Assembly: GCA_017442265.1 (NCBI GenBank)
Contig: JAFSAC010000061.1
Location: forward strand, 25,494-89,493
Direction: 5' to 3'
DNA from: Clostridia bacterium
GTDB lineage: Bacteria > Bacillota > Clostridia > Oscillospirales > Acutalibacteraceae
DNA length: 64,000 bases
The notes under the pieces are model-generated. The model worked only from the letters and a program-made list of their open reading frames with translations. It had not been told where the DNA came from and ran no database searches. Each line of letters starts with the position of its first letter. Within the stretch, counting starts at the first letter, position 1. Positions 17,118 through 25,487 of the stretch are shown here, piece by piece. The position numbers and the translations under genes were made by a program.

Positions 17118-17317
17118 CACTTGCGAGTCGGTTTTACGTTTGATGCCGGGGTAATATGACCGTCAATCGCCCCATTGACATCTTCAAAATCTTTAATGCT
17201 TTCTCTTATTAAAACCAACACTTGGCTGTTTACGCTTCTTCCTTCGTAATCAGCGATGTACGCAATTTTGTTCAACATTTCTTCTTCAATTCTGATCGAA
17301 ACACTCTTGACAGCCAT
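17117..17317 (-). CDS. Ribbon-helix-helix DNA-binding protein
   Basis: A 66 aa protein whose N-terminal MAVKSVSIRIEEEMLNKIAY is a beta strand plus helix, followed by SVNSQVLVLIRESIKDF, which is the Arc/MetJ/ParD-type RHH layout. The ATG has an AGAGGTG site. It is divergent from the SLOG gene at 17423, and two perfect palindromes lie between them, so it is probably the repressor of both genes. It could resemble a ParD/CopG antitoxin, but the partner is not a known toxin. Confidence 0.8.
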   Translation of the reverse strand: MAVKSVSIRIEEEMLNKIAYIADYEGRSVNSQVLVLIRESIKDFEDVNGAIDGHITPASNVKPTRK

Positions 17318-17332
17318 AAATTCACCTCTAAT

Positions 17333-17400
17333 AAATATATTGTATATTTATTTTAGATGTATTATGTGTTATAATGTGAAAAACAGATATACTGTATATC
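17333..17400. promoter_or_regulatory. Divergent operator region: two AT palindromes and a promoter
   Basis: AAATATA-TTG-TATATTT at 17333-17349 (7-3-7) and GATATAC-T-GTATATC at 17386-17400 (7-1-7) are both perfect palindromes sharing a TATA(C/T)nGTATA core. TATAAT at 17370-17375 is a candidate -10 for the SLOG gene, which puts the second palindrome near the start point. The first overlaps the expected promoter of the RHH gene. The layout suggests autorepression by the RHH protein. Confidence 0.65.
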
Positions 17401-17422
17401 CACTATATTTTGGGGGACGATT

Positions 17423-17893
17423 ATGAGCAGAAACGCCTGTTGCTTTTTCGGTCATAGAACGATAAACGAAACAGAACAACTAAAATCAAAACTGGTTGAA
17501 ACAATTGAAAAGCTGATTATTGATGAAAAGGTGGATACGTTCCTTTTCGGGAGCAAGAGCCGGTTTAACGACCTGTGTCTGGAAGTGGTAACCGAAATAA
17601 AAGAAAAACACCCGCACATAAAGCGGGTCTATGTGCGGGCGGAATATCCGTATATAAGTGAGCATTATAAAAATTATTTGCTCCAAAAGTATGAGGAAAC
17701 CTATTACCCTGAAACCATAATAAATTCAGGCAAAGCATCTTATGTAGAGCGCAATTATGAAATAATAGACAACAGCCACTTTTGCATCGTCTACTACGAT
17801 GAGCAAAATCTCCCCACTACCCGCAAAAGCGGCACCAAAATCGCCCTGGATTACGCTATAAAACAAGGCAAAAAGGTTATTCGAATATTATAA
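17423..17893 (+). CDS. SLOG-fold (YpsA/DUF1273-like) protein, copy 1
   Basis: A 156 aa protein. It starts with the glycine-containing CCFFGHRTI loop typical of the YpsA-type SLOG family (Rossmann-like, thought to bind nucleotides). A conserved C-terminal block follows: ERNYEIIDNSHFCIVYYD, then LDYAIKQGKKVIRIL. Three other genes in this window share this framework (35384, 38696, 43994). The gene is visibly more AT-rich than its neighbours. It stands alone, divergent from an RHH gene, and has a GGGGGAC ribosome site. No toxin, nuclease or membrane domain is fused. Function unknown; nucleotide or NAD-derivative sensing is inference from the fold. Confidence 0.85.
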   Translation: MSRNACCFFGHRTINETEQLKSKLVETIEKLIIDEKVDTFLFGSKSRFNDLCLEVVTEIKEKHPHIKRVYVRAEYPYISEHYKNYLLQKYEETYYPETIINSGKASYVERNYEIIDNSHFCIVYYDEQNLPTTRKSGTKIALDYAIKQGKKVIRIL

Positions 17894-17931
17894 AAAAAGA
17901 AGCACGAAATTTCGTGCTTCTTTTTTCATCT
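17892..17931. terminator. Bidirectional terminator
   Basis: The stem AAGAAGCACGAAA / TTTCGTGCTTCTT has A and T runs on both sides. It serves the converging SLOG gene and lipoprotein gene. Confidence 0.88.
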
Positions 17932-18374
17932 TATTCTTCCTTCGGTTTGGCGAGTTTATTGAAGAGGGTCATCAGCGCTTCTTCACTCTCGTTATTCACC
18001 AGGGCGATCGAGTCGTCCCGGATCTCCTGGCTCACCGTCGCGGCAATAAGCGTTTCGCCGTCCGCCAGCACGCTGATCGTTTTCCCGATATTCGACCGGG
18101 TGGCTTCGGCAAACAGCTCCTCCCCCTCATCGGTCAGTTCCAACTGAATAAAGTAGCCGTTCTGTTGGTTGTGCATCGCATACACCCGAATAAAATGCTC
18201 GTTAGAAAGCCACACCTTTCCCGCTTCGTCCTTCAGTTCAATGGCGGTCAAAACCGAGATGGTCCCCTGCTTTAACAGGGTGGTGTCCTTTTGCTCCACC
18301 ACCTCTTTTTCGCCGCACCCGGCAAATAAAAACACCATAACCAGACACAAAATCACACTCACTATCCGTTTCAT
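17931..18374 (-). CDS. Lipoprotein with a SecDF P1 head-like domain
   Basis: 147 aa with a lipoprotein signal peptide (VILCLVMVFLFAGC, Cys20). The mature part contains GYFIQLELTDEGEELFAEAT followed by NIGKTISVLADG and ATVSQEIRDDSIAL. This matches the pattern of the SecD P1 head subdomain (strand, ..G...F...T..N.GK.....DG). It lacks the SecD membrane domain, so it is a stand-alone surface lipoprotein, possibly helping export or folding. Assignment is from pattern only. Confidence 0.7.
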   Translation of the reverse strand: MKRIVSVILCLVMVFLFAGCGEKEVVEQKDTTLLKQGTISVLTAIELKDEAGKVWLSNEHFIRVYAMHNQQNGYFIQLELTDEGEELFAEATRSNIGKTISVLADGETLIAATVSQEIRDDSIALVNNESEEALMTLFNKLAKPKEE

Positions 18375-18395
18375 ACCGTCACCTCTTACCGTAAT

Positions 18396-19085
18396 TTAAA
18401 GAATAAACAACTGCACCCAATAATGCACCCCGTTGTGCTCGGCGTGGCCGACCGCAATGCCGGTGAACTCCGGCCGCAGGATGTTCTCTTTATGCCCCGG
18501 CGAATCGATCCAGCCGGTCATCACTTCCTCTGCCGACCGATGACCGCAGGCGATATTCTCCCCGGCGCCCCGGTAGGATATCCCCGCTTCATCCAGCACC
18601 GTAAAGCATTCGCTGCCATTGGGGCGGGTGTGCTCAAACAACTGGATAATTTCCTGCGCCCGCAGATCGGCGCACCCTTGCGCGTCCTCCCGGTAGATAA
18701 GCGCCGGTTTCCCGTTTTGCGCCCGGTATTGGTTCACCAGATCAAACACCTGTTTTTGAACCCCTTCCGGGTTGCCGGCCGCCGGCGGGACGGTGGGTTT
18801 TACCGTGGGTTTGGCGGTTACTTTTACGGTCGTAACCGGTTTAGCGGTGGTTTTGTTTTCCGTCTTTTTGATCACCGGATGAGAGGTGGTGTTCCGGGTA
18901 GTGTTGACGGTGGTAACCACCGTTGTCGCGGCGGTCTCCTCTCCCGTCGTCGCGGTGACGGCCTCCGCCGTCGTTTGGGTCGAAATCCCCTCTGCCGAGG
19001 ACGGGGTGGGCGCCAATTCCCGACAGCCGCACACCGACAAAAGGCACAAAAGGACCGCTATCAATACAATCAATAATCTTTTCAT
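18396..19085 (-). CDS. CAP (SCP/PR-1) domain lipoprotein
   Basis: 229 aa. The signal peptide ends at a lipobox-like LLSVCGC. Residues about 25-105 are a threonine/valine/proline-rich linker (TTAEAVTATTGEETAATTVV), and the CAP domain covers about 110-229 with VNQYRAQNGKPAL, CADLRAQEI, HTRPNGSECF, GENIACG and WIDSPGHKENIL. The CAP histidines and glutamates are present, as in YkwD-like proteins. Anchored outside the membrane; substrate unknown. It is 21 bp upstream of the other lipoprotein gene and probably cotranscribed. Confidence 0.9.
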   Translation of the reverse strand: MKRLLIVLIAVLLCLLSVCGCRELAPTPSSAEGISTQTTAEAVTATTGEETAATTVVTTVNTTRNTTSHPVIKKTENKTTAKPVTTVKVTAKPTVKPTVPPAAGNPEGVQKQVFDLVNQYRAQNGKPALIYREDAQGCADLRAQEIIQLFEHTRPNGSECFTVLDEAGISYRGAGENIACGHRSAEEVMTGWIDSPGHKENILRPEFTGIAVGHAEHNGVHYWVQLFIL

Positions 19086-19114
19086 AGTAAAAACTCCTTT
19101 CTCAGGATAGTTCT

Positions 19115-19143
19115 ATTCTACCATAAAAAGCCGTCCGGGGCAA
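19115..19143 (-). promoter_or_regulatory. Putative promoter of the two-lipoprotein transcript
   Basis: Minus strand TTGCCC (19143-19138), 17 bp, TAGAAT (19120-19115), about 30 bp before the CAP gene. Confidence 0.55.
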
Positions 19144-19169
19144 CTCACAATATTAATGAAAAATCCCGC

Positions 19170-19197
19170 TTGCATTTTCTGTTTATAAGAGTATAAT
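19170..19197 (+). promoter_or_regulatory. Putative promoter of the antiporter gene
   Basis: TTGCAT (19170-19175), 16 bp, TATAAT (19192-19197), 34 bp before the start codon. Confidence 0.65.
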
Positions 19198-19231
19198 AAA
19201 CAAGGATTTTATAAGAAAGGTCGTCCTACTT

Positions 19232-20533
19232 ATGCAAACTTTGTTATCGGTTTCGGTCGCGATGCTGACCGGACTGTTGATGACCCGGGTGTTTAAACCG
19301 TTAAAACTGCCGGCGGTGACCGCCTATCTGGTTGCCGGTATTTTGATCGGTCCTTACTGTCTCGGGGCGCTTCATATTCCCGGCTTTGGCTTCACTTCGG
19401 CAGAAGCGGTCGCCCGCATGGACCTCGTATCCGAGATCGCGCTCGGCTTTATCGCCTTTTCGATCGGCAACGAATTTCGTATGAAAGATTTAAAAGCCAC
19501 CGGCAAGCAGGCGGCGATCATCGGTACCGCCCAGGCGCTGGTCACCGCCCTTTTCGTGGTGTTCGCCCTGTTTGGTGCGCATCTGTTGATGCCGGACATT
19601 CTGTCCTGGCAGCAGGCGCTGGTGCTGGGCGCGATCGCGACCGCCACCGCTCCGGCCGCCACCTTAATGGTGGTGCGGCAGTATAAAGCGAAAGGTCCGC
19701 TCACAAAACTCCTGCTCCCGATCGTCGCTCTCGACGATGCGGTAGGTCTTATCGTGTTTGCGGTGCTGTTCGGCATTGCAAAAGCCACCACCTCCGCCGG
19801 TGCGGATATCCTGTCCATTCTGCTCAATCCTTTGATCGAGATCGCCGCTTCGTTGTTGCTCGGAGCGATCATGGGGTGGCTGCTCACCCTTCTCGAACGC
19901 TTTTTCAACTCCAACACCAACCGTCTGAATATGACGATCGCGTTCGTGTTCCTCACCGCCTCCCTCTCGATGCTGGAATTTTCAATCGGCCCGGTGACGG
20001 TGAGCTTTTCCTCTCTGCTCGTTTGTATGATGCTCGGCACCGTGTTCTGCAACATCTGTCCGCTATCCGAAAACCTAATGGGCGCGGCGGACAAGTGGAC
20101 CTCCCCTCTGTTTGCGCTGTTCTTTGTGGTGAGCGGCGCGAGTTTGGAGCTCGGGGTGTTCACCGATTGGGCGATCGTGGTGGTCGGCGTGCTGTACATT
20201 CTGTTCCGCTCGATCGGAAAATACGTCGGCACCTATTACAGCAGTAAGGCGGTCGGCTGTTCCCGTCCGATCCGTCGGTATCTCGGCATCACCCTTTTTC
20301 CGCAGGCGGGCGTGGCGCTCGGTATGAGTGCGATCGCCATGCAACTCGGCGAGCCGGGACATCTCATCCGCAACATCACCCTGTTTTCCATTTTGATCTA
20401 CGAGCTGTTCGGTCCTCTGCTCACCAAGTGGGCGCTCACCCGCGCCGGGGAAATCACCCCGATGCCGGAGGAGGTCAAAAACCGCCGCTCCCTCGCCCTT
20501 CACGCCGCCAAAAACAAACAAAACGAACCATAA
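19232..20533 (+). CDS. CPA2-type cation:proton antiporter
   Basis: 433 aa, almost entirely hydrophobic with about 12 membrane segments. It has the CPA2 (KefB/Na-H exchanger) pattern: an N-terminal LPAVTAYLVAGILIGPYCLG and a core VALDDAVGLIVFAVLFG carrying the paired aspartates that bind the exchanged ion. There is no C-terminal KTN/RCK or USP domain, so it ends shortly after the last helix. Likely exchanges Na+ or K+ for H+. Monocistronic. Confidence 0.9.
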   Translation: MQTLLSVSVAMLTGLLMTRVFKPLKLPAVTAYLVAGILIGPYCLGALHIPGFGFTSAEAVARMDLVSEIALGFIAFSIGNEFRMKDLKATGKQAAIIGTAQALVTALFVVFALFGAHLLMPDILSWQQALVLGAIATATAPAATLMVVRQYKAKGPLTKLLLPIVALDDAVGLIVFAVLFGIAKATTSAGADILSILLNPLIEIAASLLLGAIMGWLLTLLERFFNSNTNRLNMTIAFVFLTASLSMLEFSIGPVTVSFSSLLVCMMLGTVFCNICPLSENLMGAADKWTSPLFALFFVVSGASLELGVFTDWAIVVVGVLYILFRSIGKYVGTYYSSKAVGCSRPIRRYLGITLFPQAGVALGMSAIAMQLGEPGHLIRNITLFSILIYELFGPLLTKWALTRAGEITPMPEEVKNRRSLALHAAKNKQNEP

Positions 20534-20572
20534 GAAAAACACCCGAACGATTTCGTTCGGGTGTTTTTTTTA
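20534..20572. terminator. Bidirectional terminator
   Basis: The stem ACACCCGAACGA / TCGTTCGGGTGT has flanking A and T runs. It lies between the convergent antiporter and GH13 genes, whose stop codon it touches. Confidence 0.87.
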
Positions 20573-22444
20573 TAACGTAGAATTTCCGACCGCAAACACC
20601 GCACCGGACAACGGCGGGAGGGTCAGCATTCCGTTTTTGATGCTCCCTTCTCCCAATACCGGTTCCCCGCTCATAAAGGGGGCCGGCACCGCCACCCCGG
20701 TAAATTCCCGGCTGCGGTTGACAGCACACAAAAGACTTTCTTTACCGTGCGAACGGATAAAGCAAACGATATCATCGTTCCCGCGTACCGCTTTAAAATC
20801 CCCTTCTTTTAAAGGGGTCAGTTTTTTCCGAAGGCGACCGAGCGCCTGATACCAACGAAGTAAGAGGGTATCCTCCTGCCCCCACGGGAAACAAGCGCGG
20901 TTAAACGGATCACGGTACCCTTCCATACCCGCCTCGTCGCCGTAATAGATGCACGGTACCCCCGGCAAGCAGAACTGCAGTAAACTTGCCAGCCGCAACC
21001 GACGGAGTCCGAGCGTTCTCTCCGCCTCGGTCAGCTTCTGGGTCGCCTGCCAACTCCGGCGACGGCCGGCCGCCGGCGGACCGCCGAGTACGGTAAGCGC
21101 CCGCTCGGTGTCGTGGGTGCCGATATGGTTCATCAGCAGCCGCACCACCTGCGGCGGATAATTTTCCACGATCCCTTCCACCGTGTTATAAAATGCGGTG
21201 GAATCCCCGCCACACAGGTACTGCAAAATGGCGTTGCAGAAGGGGTAGTTCATCACGCTATCCAATTGACGGCCGAGCAGATACCGCCGGAGGTGTCCGT
21301 AGCTTTCCTTATGACTGGCATCCTCCCACACCTCGCCGAGCAACAGCCCGTCGGGGTTTTCGGCCTTCACCGCCTGGCGCAGTTTTTCAAGAAACGCATC
21401 CGGCAGTTCGTCGGCAACGTCCAGCCGCCAACCCGAAGCGCCCGCCGACATCCAGCGGCGCACCACCCCTTTTTTGCCGGTGATAAACTCCGAAAATCCG
21501 CCGGACAGCTCTTCGGTTTCCGGCAGGGTCACAAAGCCCCACCAACTGGCGTAATCCTCCGGCCAACAGCGGAAATGGTACCAATCATAGTAAGGGGAAC
21601 CGAGTTCCCGATAGGCACCGCCCTCCCCGTACCGCCCGTAGCGGTTAAAGTACCGACTATCCGCCCCGGTGTGGCTGAACACCCCGTCGAGCAGCACCCG
21701 GATGCCCCGCTTTTTGGCGGCTTTCATCAACGAGCGAAAATCCTTTTCGTTCCCAAGCAGGGGATCGATCTTTTCGTAATCGGCGGTATCATACCGATGA
21801 TTGGAATGGGCTTCAAAAATGGGGTTGAGATACAGACAGGTGACCCCTAAGGAAGCGAGATAATCCAGTTTTTGTTCGATGCCCTTCAAATCACCGCCGA
21901 AATAATCGTTATTGCGGATTTCCCCGGTCTCGTCCGGTTGCCAGTTGGGCTGTCCTCCCCAATCCTGCCGCAAGATCCGGTCGGACGGCACCTTTTCTTT
22001 TTCTTTGCCGGAACAATGAAACCGGTCGGGAAAAATCTGATAAAACACCCCGCCGACCAGCCAGTCGGGGGTTTTGAAATTCTTTTCATAACAGGTAAGC
22101 TGCCACCGGGGACCGGGCGCGCCCCACAAAGCGGCGGTGCCGTCGGGACAGGCGGTCAGGTACGCTTGCCCCATACCCCAGGCGATTTTAAAGCCGTACC
22201 GATACACCCCGGCGGTGTCGGGGGTGAAATGACATTCCCACCATTCGTGACTATGATCCGGCTGTCCCGCCCAGAACATATCCTCCTGCCGATCGGGTTT
22301 CCCGGCACAGGATATGAGAATTTCCGCGCGACAGCATCGCCATTCCCGCGGCAGGCAAAGCCGAAAATGCACAGCCGTACCCTCTTCCACCGCGCCAAAC
22401 GGCGACCGGTAGGCAGTATCCCGGGAAGAAAAATACGGTGTCAT
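20570..22444 (-). CDS. Glycoside hydrolase family 13 alpha-glucan-degrading enzyme
   Basis: 624 aa. The N-terminal about 120 residues form a beta-rich domain like that of neopullulanases/cyclomaltodextrinases. The catalytic barrel starts at GVFYQIFPDRF; conserved region I is DGVFSHTG, region II GWRLDVADE (nucleophile Asp), region III LLGEVWED (acid Glu) and region IV NHIGTHDTER. There is no signal peptide, so it is intracellular, probably hydrolysing maltodextrins, cyclodextrins or pullulan fragments. The open frame continues far upstream opposite pckG, but ATG 22444 has AAGGAG and a promoter. Exact subfamily uncertain. Confidence 0.93.
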   Translation of the reverse strand: MTPYFSSRDTAYRSPFGAVEEGTAVHFRLCLPREWRCCRAEILISCAGKPDRQEDMFWAGQPDHSHEWWECHFTPDTAGVYRYGFKIAWGMGQAYLTACPDGTAALWGAPGPRWQLTCYEKNFKTPDWLVGGVFYQIFPDRFHCSGKEKEKVPSDRILRQDWGGQPNWQPDETGEIRNNDYFGGDLKGIEQKLDYLASLGVTCLYLNPIFEAHSNHRYDTADYEKIDPLLGNEKDFRSLMKAAKKRGIRVLLDGVFSHTGADSRYFNRYGRYGEGGAYRELGSPYYDWYHFRCWPEDYASWWGFVTLPETEELSGGFSEFITGKKGVVRRWMSAGASGWRLDVADELPDAFLEKLRQAVKAENPDGLLLGEVWEDASHKESYGHLRRYLLGRQLDSVMNYPFCNAILQYLCGGDSTAFYNTVEGIVENYPPQVVRLLMNHIGTHDTERALTVLGGPPAAGRRRSWQATQKLTEAERTLGLRRLRLASLLQFCLPGVPCIYYGDEAGMEGYRDPFNRACFPWGQEDTLLLRWYQALGRLRKKLTPLKEGDFKAVRGNDDIVCFIRSHGKESLLCAVNRSREFTGVAVPAPFMSGEPVLGEGSIKNGMLTLPPLSGAVFAVGNSTL

Positions 22445-22478
22445 CCTTTTCAGCTCCTTTTTCACCTTTCTATAAGAC

Positions 22479-22508
22479 AGTATACCATTTTCTCCAAAGG
22501 TTACACAA
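22479..22508 (-). promoter_or_regulatory. Putative promoter of the GH13 gene
   Basis: Minus strand TTGTGT (22508-22503), 18 bp, TATACT (22484-22479), 35 bp before the ATG. Confidence 0.6.
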
Positions 22509-22539
22509 GTATTTTTCACAATTTGTCCCCGGAAATCCA

Positions 22540-22579
22540 CATAAAAAACGGCACGATCAAATGATCGTGCCGTTTTTTG
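22540..22579 (-). terminator. Terminator after pckG
   Basis: Perfect stem AAAACGGCACGATCA / TGATCGTGCCGTTTT with A/T tails just downstream of the pckG stop. Confidence 0.9.
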
Positions 22580-22592
22580 GTCGCTTTTTCGA

Positions 22593-24362
22593 TTAGCCGA
22601 GTTTCTCGGTGAGGATACCCAGCTGCTTTTTGAGTTCTTCCGGCAGCTTCTCGCCGAATTTGCCGTAAAACTCGTTGATGCCGGCAAGCTCGCTCTTCCA
22701 CAGATCGCGATCCACCTCGAGAATGCTCTTGAGGGTCTCGAAATCAAAGTCGGCAAGCTCGTCGATGTTGATATCCTCCGCGTTCGGCACGTAACCGATC
22801 GCGGTCTCCTTCGCATCCACCTTGCCCTCGCAACGCTTGAGGATCCACTCCAGCACACGCAGGTTGTCACCGAAGCCCGGCCATACGAAGTGGCCCTCGT
22901 CATCGGTGCGGAACCAGTTGACGTTGAAGATCTTCGGCGCTTTGTCGCCGAGCTTCTTGCCCATTTCCAGCCAGTGCGCCCAGTAGTCGGCCATGTGGTA
23001 GCCGCAGAACGGCAGCATCGCCATCGGGTCACGGCGGACAACACCCACAGCGCCGGTAGCGGCGGCGGTGGTTTCGGAAGCCATAATGGAGCCGACAAAC
23101 ACGCCGTGGTTCCAATCTCTCGACTGGTACACCAGCGGAGCGGTCTTGGCGCGACGGCCACCGAACACGATCGCCGAGATCGGCACGCCGGCGGCGGAAT
23201 CAAATTCGGAGGACACGCAGGGGCAGTTCTTCGCCGGAGCGGTGAAGCGGGAGTTCGGATGAGCGCCCTTGGAACCGTCGGTGCAATCCCACTTCTCGCC
23301 CTTCCAGTTTTCCGCATTCTTCGGCGGGTTCTTATCCATGCTCTCCCACCACACGGTGTTGTCATCCAGATTATGCGCCACGTTGGTGAAGATGGTGTTC
23401 TTCTGGGTGGAGATGAGCGCATTGGGGTTGGACTTCATATTGGTGCCCGGCGCCACACCGAAGAAACCGTTCTCCGGGTTGACCGCCCACAGGCGACCGT
23501 CCGGACCGATACGCATCCAGGCGATATCGTCGCCCACACACCAGACCTTAAAGCCCTTCTTCTGGTACAGTTCCGGCGGAATGAGCATCGCAAGATTGGT
23601 CTTACCGCAGGCAGACGGGAACGCCGCCGCGATGTATTTAATCTCGCCGTCCGGGTACTCGACACCCAGGATCAGCATATGCTCAGCCAGCCACCCTTCC
23701 TGACGACCCAGGTTGGAAGCGATACGCAACGCAAAGCATTTTTTGCCCAGCAGCACGTTTCCGCCGTAACCGGAGTTGACCGAAATAATGGTGTTATCCT
23801 GCGGGAAGTGGCAGATATACCGCTTCTCCTCGTCAATGTCACATTTGCAGTGCAGACCGCGGATCCAGTCCTCGCTGTCCCCCAGCGCATCGTACACCTT
23901 GGCGCTCATACGGGTCATGATCGCCATGCTGATAACCACGTAGATCGAGTCGGTGATCTCCACGCCGTATTTCGCAAACGGAGAACCGATCGGACCCATG
24001 GAATAGGGGATGATATACATGGTACGGCCCTTGTAAGCGCCCTTGGAAATTTCATCCAGCAGAGCGTACGCCTCTTTGGGCGCCATCCAGTTGTTGGTCG
24101 GGCCGGCATCCTCTTCCTTTTCGGAGCAGATGAAGGTACGTCCCTCCACACGTGCCACGTCGTTGAGCGCGGAACGGTGCAGATAGCAACCCGGCAGTTT
24201 TTCTTCGTTCAGCTTAATGAGTTCGCCGGTCCGGCAACCCTCGGCGCGGAGCGCCTCCAGCTGTGCCTCACTGCCGTCGATCCACATAACCTGGTCCGGC
24301 TGCAGCCAAGCTTTTTTCTCTTCTACCCATTTCAGAATGGAAGGGTTCTTGGTCATTCTCAT
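22593..24362 (-). CDS. pckG: Phosphoenolpyruvate carboxykinase (GTP)
   Basis: Interconverts oxaloacetate plus GTP with phosphoenolpyruvate plus CO2. 589 aa, the length of the GTP-dependent class. Key elements: the substrate region YIIPYSMGPIGSP, the kinase-1a P-loop FPSACGKTNLAM with the hyperreactive cysteine, and VNWFRTDDEGHFVWPGFGDN near the C-terminus for GTP binding. In gut anaerobes it often runs in the carboxylating direction, fixing CO2 toward oxaloacetate. Monocistronic with clear promoter and terminator. Confidence 0.97.
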   Translation of the reverse strand: MRMTKNPSILKWVEEKKAWLQPDQVMWIDGSEAQLEALRAEGCRTGELIKLNEEKLPGCYLHRSALNDVARVEGRTFICSEKEEDAGPTNNWMAPKEAYALLDEISKGAYKGRTMYIIPYSMGPIGSPFAKYGVEITDSIYVVISMAIMTRMSAKVYDALGDSEDWIRGLHCKCDIDEEKRYICHFPQDNTIISVNSGYGGNVLLGKKCFALRIASNLGRQEGWLAEHMLILGVEYPDGEIKYIAAAFPSACGKTNLAMLIPPELYQKKGFKVWCVGDDIAWMRIGPDGRLWAVNPENGFFGVAPGTNMKSNPNALISTQKNTIFTNVAHNLDDNTVWWESMDKNPPKNAENWKGEKWDCTDGSKGAHPNSRFTAPAKNCPCVSSEFDSAAGVPISAIVFGGRRAKTAPLVYQSRDWNHGVFVGSIMASETTAAATGAVGVVRRDPMAMLPFCGYHMADYWAHWLEMGKKLGDKAPKIFNVNWFRTDDEGHFVWPGFGDNLRVLEWILKRCEGKVDAKETAIGYVPNAEDINIDELADFDFETLKSILEVDRDLWKSELAGINEFYGKFGEKLPEELKKQLGILTEKLG

Positions 24363-24409
24363 TTACTCCTTTTCACCGTTGGAAACAAGCCCAACTTTCT
24401 TCAAATATC

Positions 24410-24437
24410 ATTATACCGAAAACGACGAAAAATGCAA
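24410..24437 (-). promoter_or_regulatory. Promoter of pckG
   Basis: Minus strand TTGCAT (24437-24432), 16 bp, TATAAT (24415-24410), about 48 bp before the start. Confidence 0.7.
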
Positions 24438-24464
24438 GGGAAAACGAAAAAATTGATGATTTCT

Positions 24465-25475
24465 TCACAATTTATCAATCGGGAGAGAAGCGATCGCATT
24501 AAGATCGGGACCGGCGGTGTGACCGGCGAGAAGTTCGTAATACCCCTGAGCCGCCACCATGGCGCCGTTATCCCCACAAAGGGACAATGGCGGCGCATAT
24601 AACGTCAGTCCCTTTTTCTCACATTCGGCGGTCAGCCGGGTGCGAAGCCCCTTGTTCGCCGACACGCCGCCGGCGAGCACCAGCGTTTTCATGCCGGTGT
24701 CCTGTGCCGCCTTGAGAAAATTCTCGGTGAGCATATCCACCACCGCCGCCCGGAAGGAAGCGCACACGTCGGCGCGGTTCAACATCTCCCCTTTTTGTTC
24801 GGCGTTATGAAGGAGGTTCAGCACCGCCGTTTTCAGTCCCGAAAAACTGAAATCGTACCGACTGCCCTCCACGTGCGGGCGGGGGAAGGAAAAAGCGGCA
24901 GGGTCTCCCTTTTCCGCCTCGTTATCCAGCGCCACCCCACCCGGGTACGGCATCCCCATAGCACGGGCGGCTTTATCAAAGCATTCGCCGGCGGCATCGT
25001 CCCGGGTACGGCCGATCACCGAAAACCGGGTATAATCCTCGGCGAGCACGATATGACTGTGTCCTCCCGACACCACCAGACACAAAAACGGCGGTTTTAA
25101 CTCCGGGTGCGCGAGAAAATTCGCGGCAATATGGGAGCGCAGGTGGTGGGTGGGGATCAGCGGTTTATTAGCCGCTATGGCAAGCCCCTTAGCAAAATTC
25201 ACCCCCACCAGCAGTGCGCCGATCAGTCCCGGTGCGTGGGTAACGGCGATGCCGTCCATATCCTCAACGGCAAGTCCCGCTTCTCTTAACGCTTTAGCTA
25301 CCACCCCGCTGATCGCTTCGGCGTGCCGCCGGGAAGCGATCTCCGGCACCACCCCGCCGTACAGACGGTGTTCCTCGATCTGGGAAGCAACGACATTCGA
25401 CAGCACCTGCCGTCCGTCCTTCACCACCGCGGCGGCGGTCTCGTCGCAGGAGGTTTCAATTCCTAATATGTACAT
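24465..25475 (-). CDS. tsaD: tRNA N6-adenosine threonylcarbamoyltransferase
   Basis: Transfers threonylcarbamoyl from the Sua5 product to A37 of ANN-decoding tRNAs. 336 aa ASKHA-fold protein starting MYILGIETSCDETAAAVV, with metal ligands in HHLRSHIAANFL, the VSGGHSHI segment, and GGVSANKGLR. It follows rimI by 12 bp. The usual partners tsaB and tsaE are not in this cluster. Confidence 0.97.
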   Translation of the reverse strand: MYILGIETSCDETAAAVVKDGRQVLSNVVASQIEEHRLYGGVVPEIASRRHAEAISGVVAKALREAGLAVEDMDGIAVTHAPGLIGALLVGVNFAKGLAIAANKPLIPTHHLRSHIAANFLAHPELKPPFLCLVVSGGHSHIVLAEDYTRFSVIGRTRDDAAGECFDKAARAMGMPYPGGVALDNEAEKGDPAAFSFPRPHVEGSRYDFSFSGLKTAVLNLLHNAEQKGEMLNRADVCASFRAAVVDMLTENFLKAAQDTGMKTLVLAGGVSANKGLRTRLTAECEKKGLTLYAPPLSLCGDNGAMVAAQGYYELLAGHTAGPDLNAIASLPIDKL

Positions 25476-25487
25476 TTTCAGTCCTCC

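Noticed and set aside
17117..17893. Classical toxin-antitoxin pair (RHH plus SLOG)
   Set aside because: The genes are divergent rather than in one operon, and the SLOG protein shows no known toxin motif; kept as a regulator/sensor pair instead.
22445..23422. Open extension of the GH13 frame making a 950 aa protein
   Set aside because: This part is Arg/Ser/Pro-rich antisense of pckG; the GH13 start at 22444 has its own ribosome site and promoter, and a pckG terminator lies between.
22890..24602. 570-codon plus-strand frame opposite pckG and tsaD
   Set aside because: No recognisable motif, composition of a GC-rich shadow frame, and it runs across two genes and a promoter.
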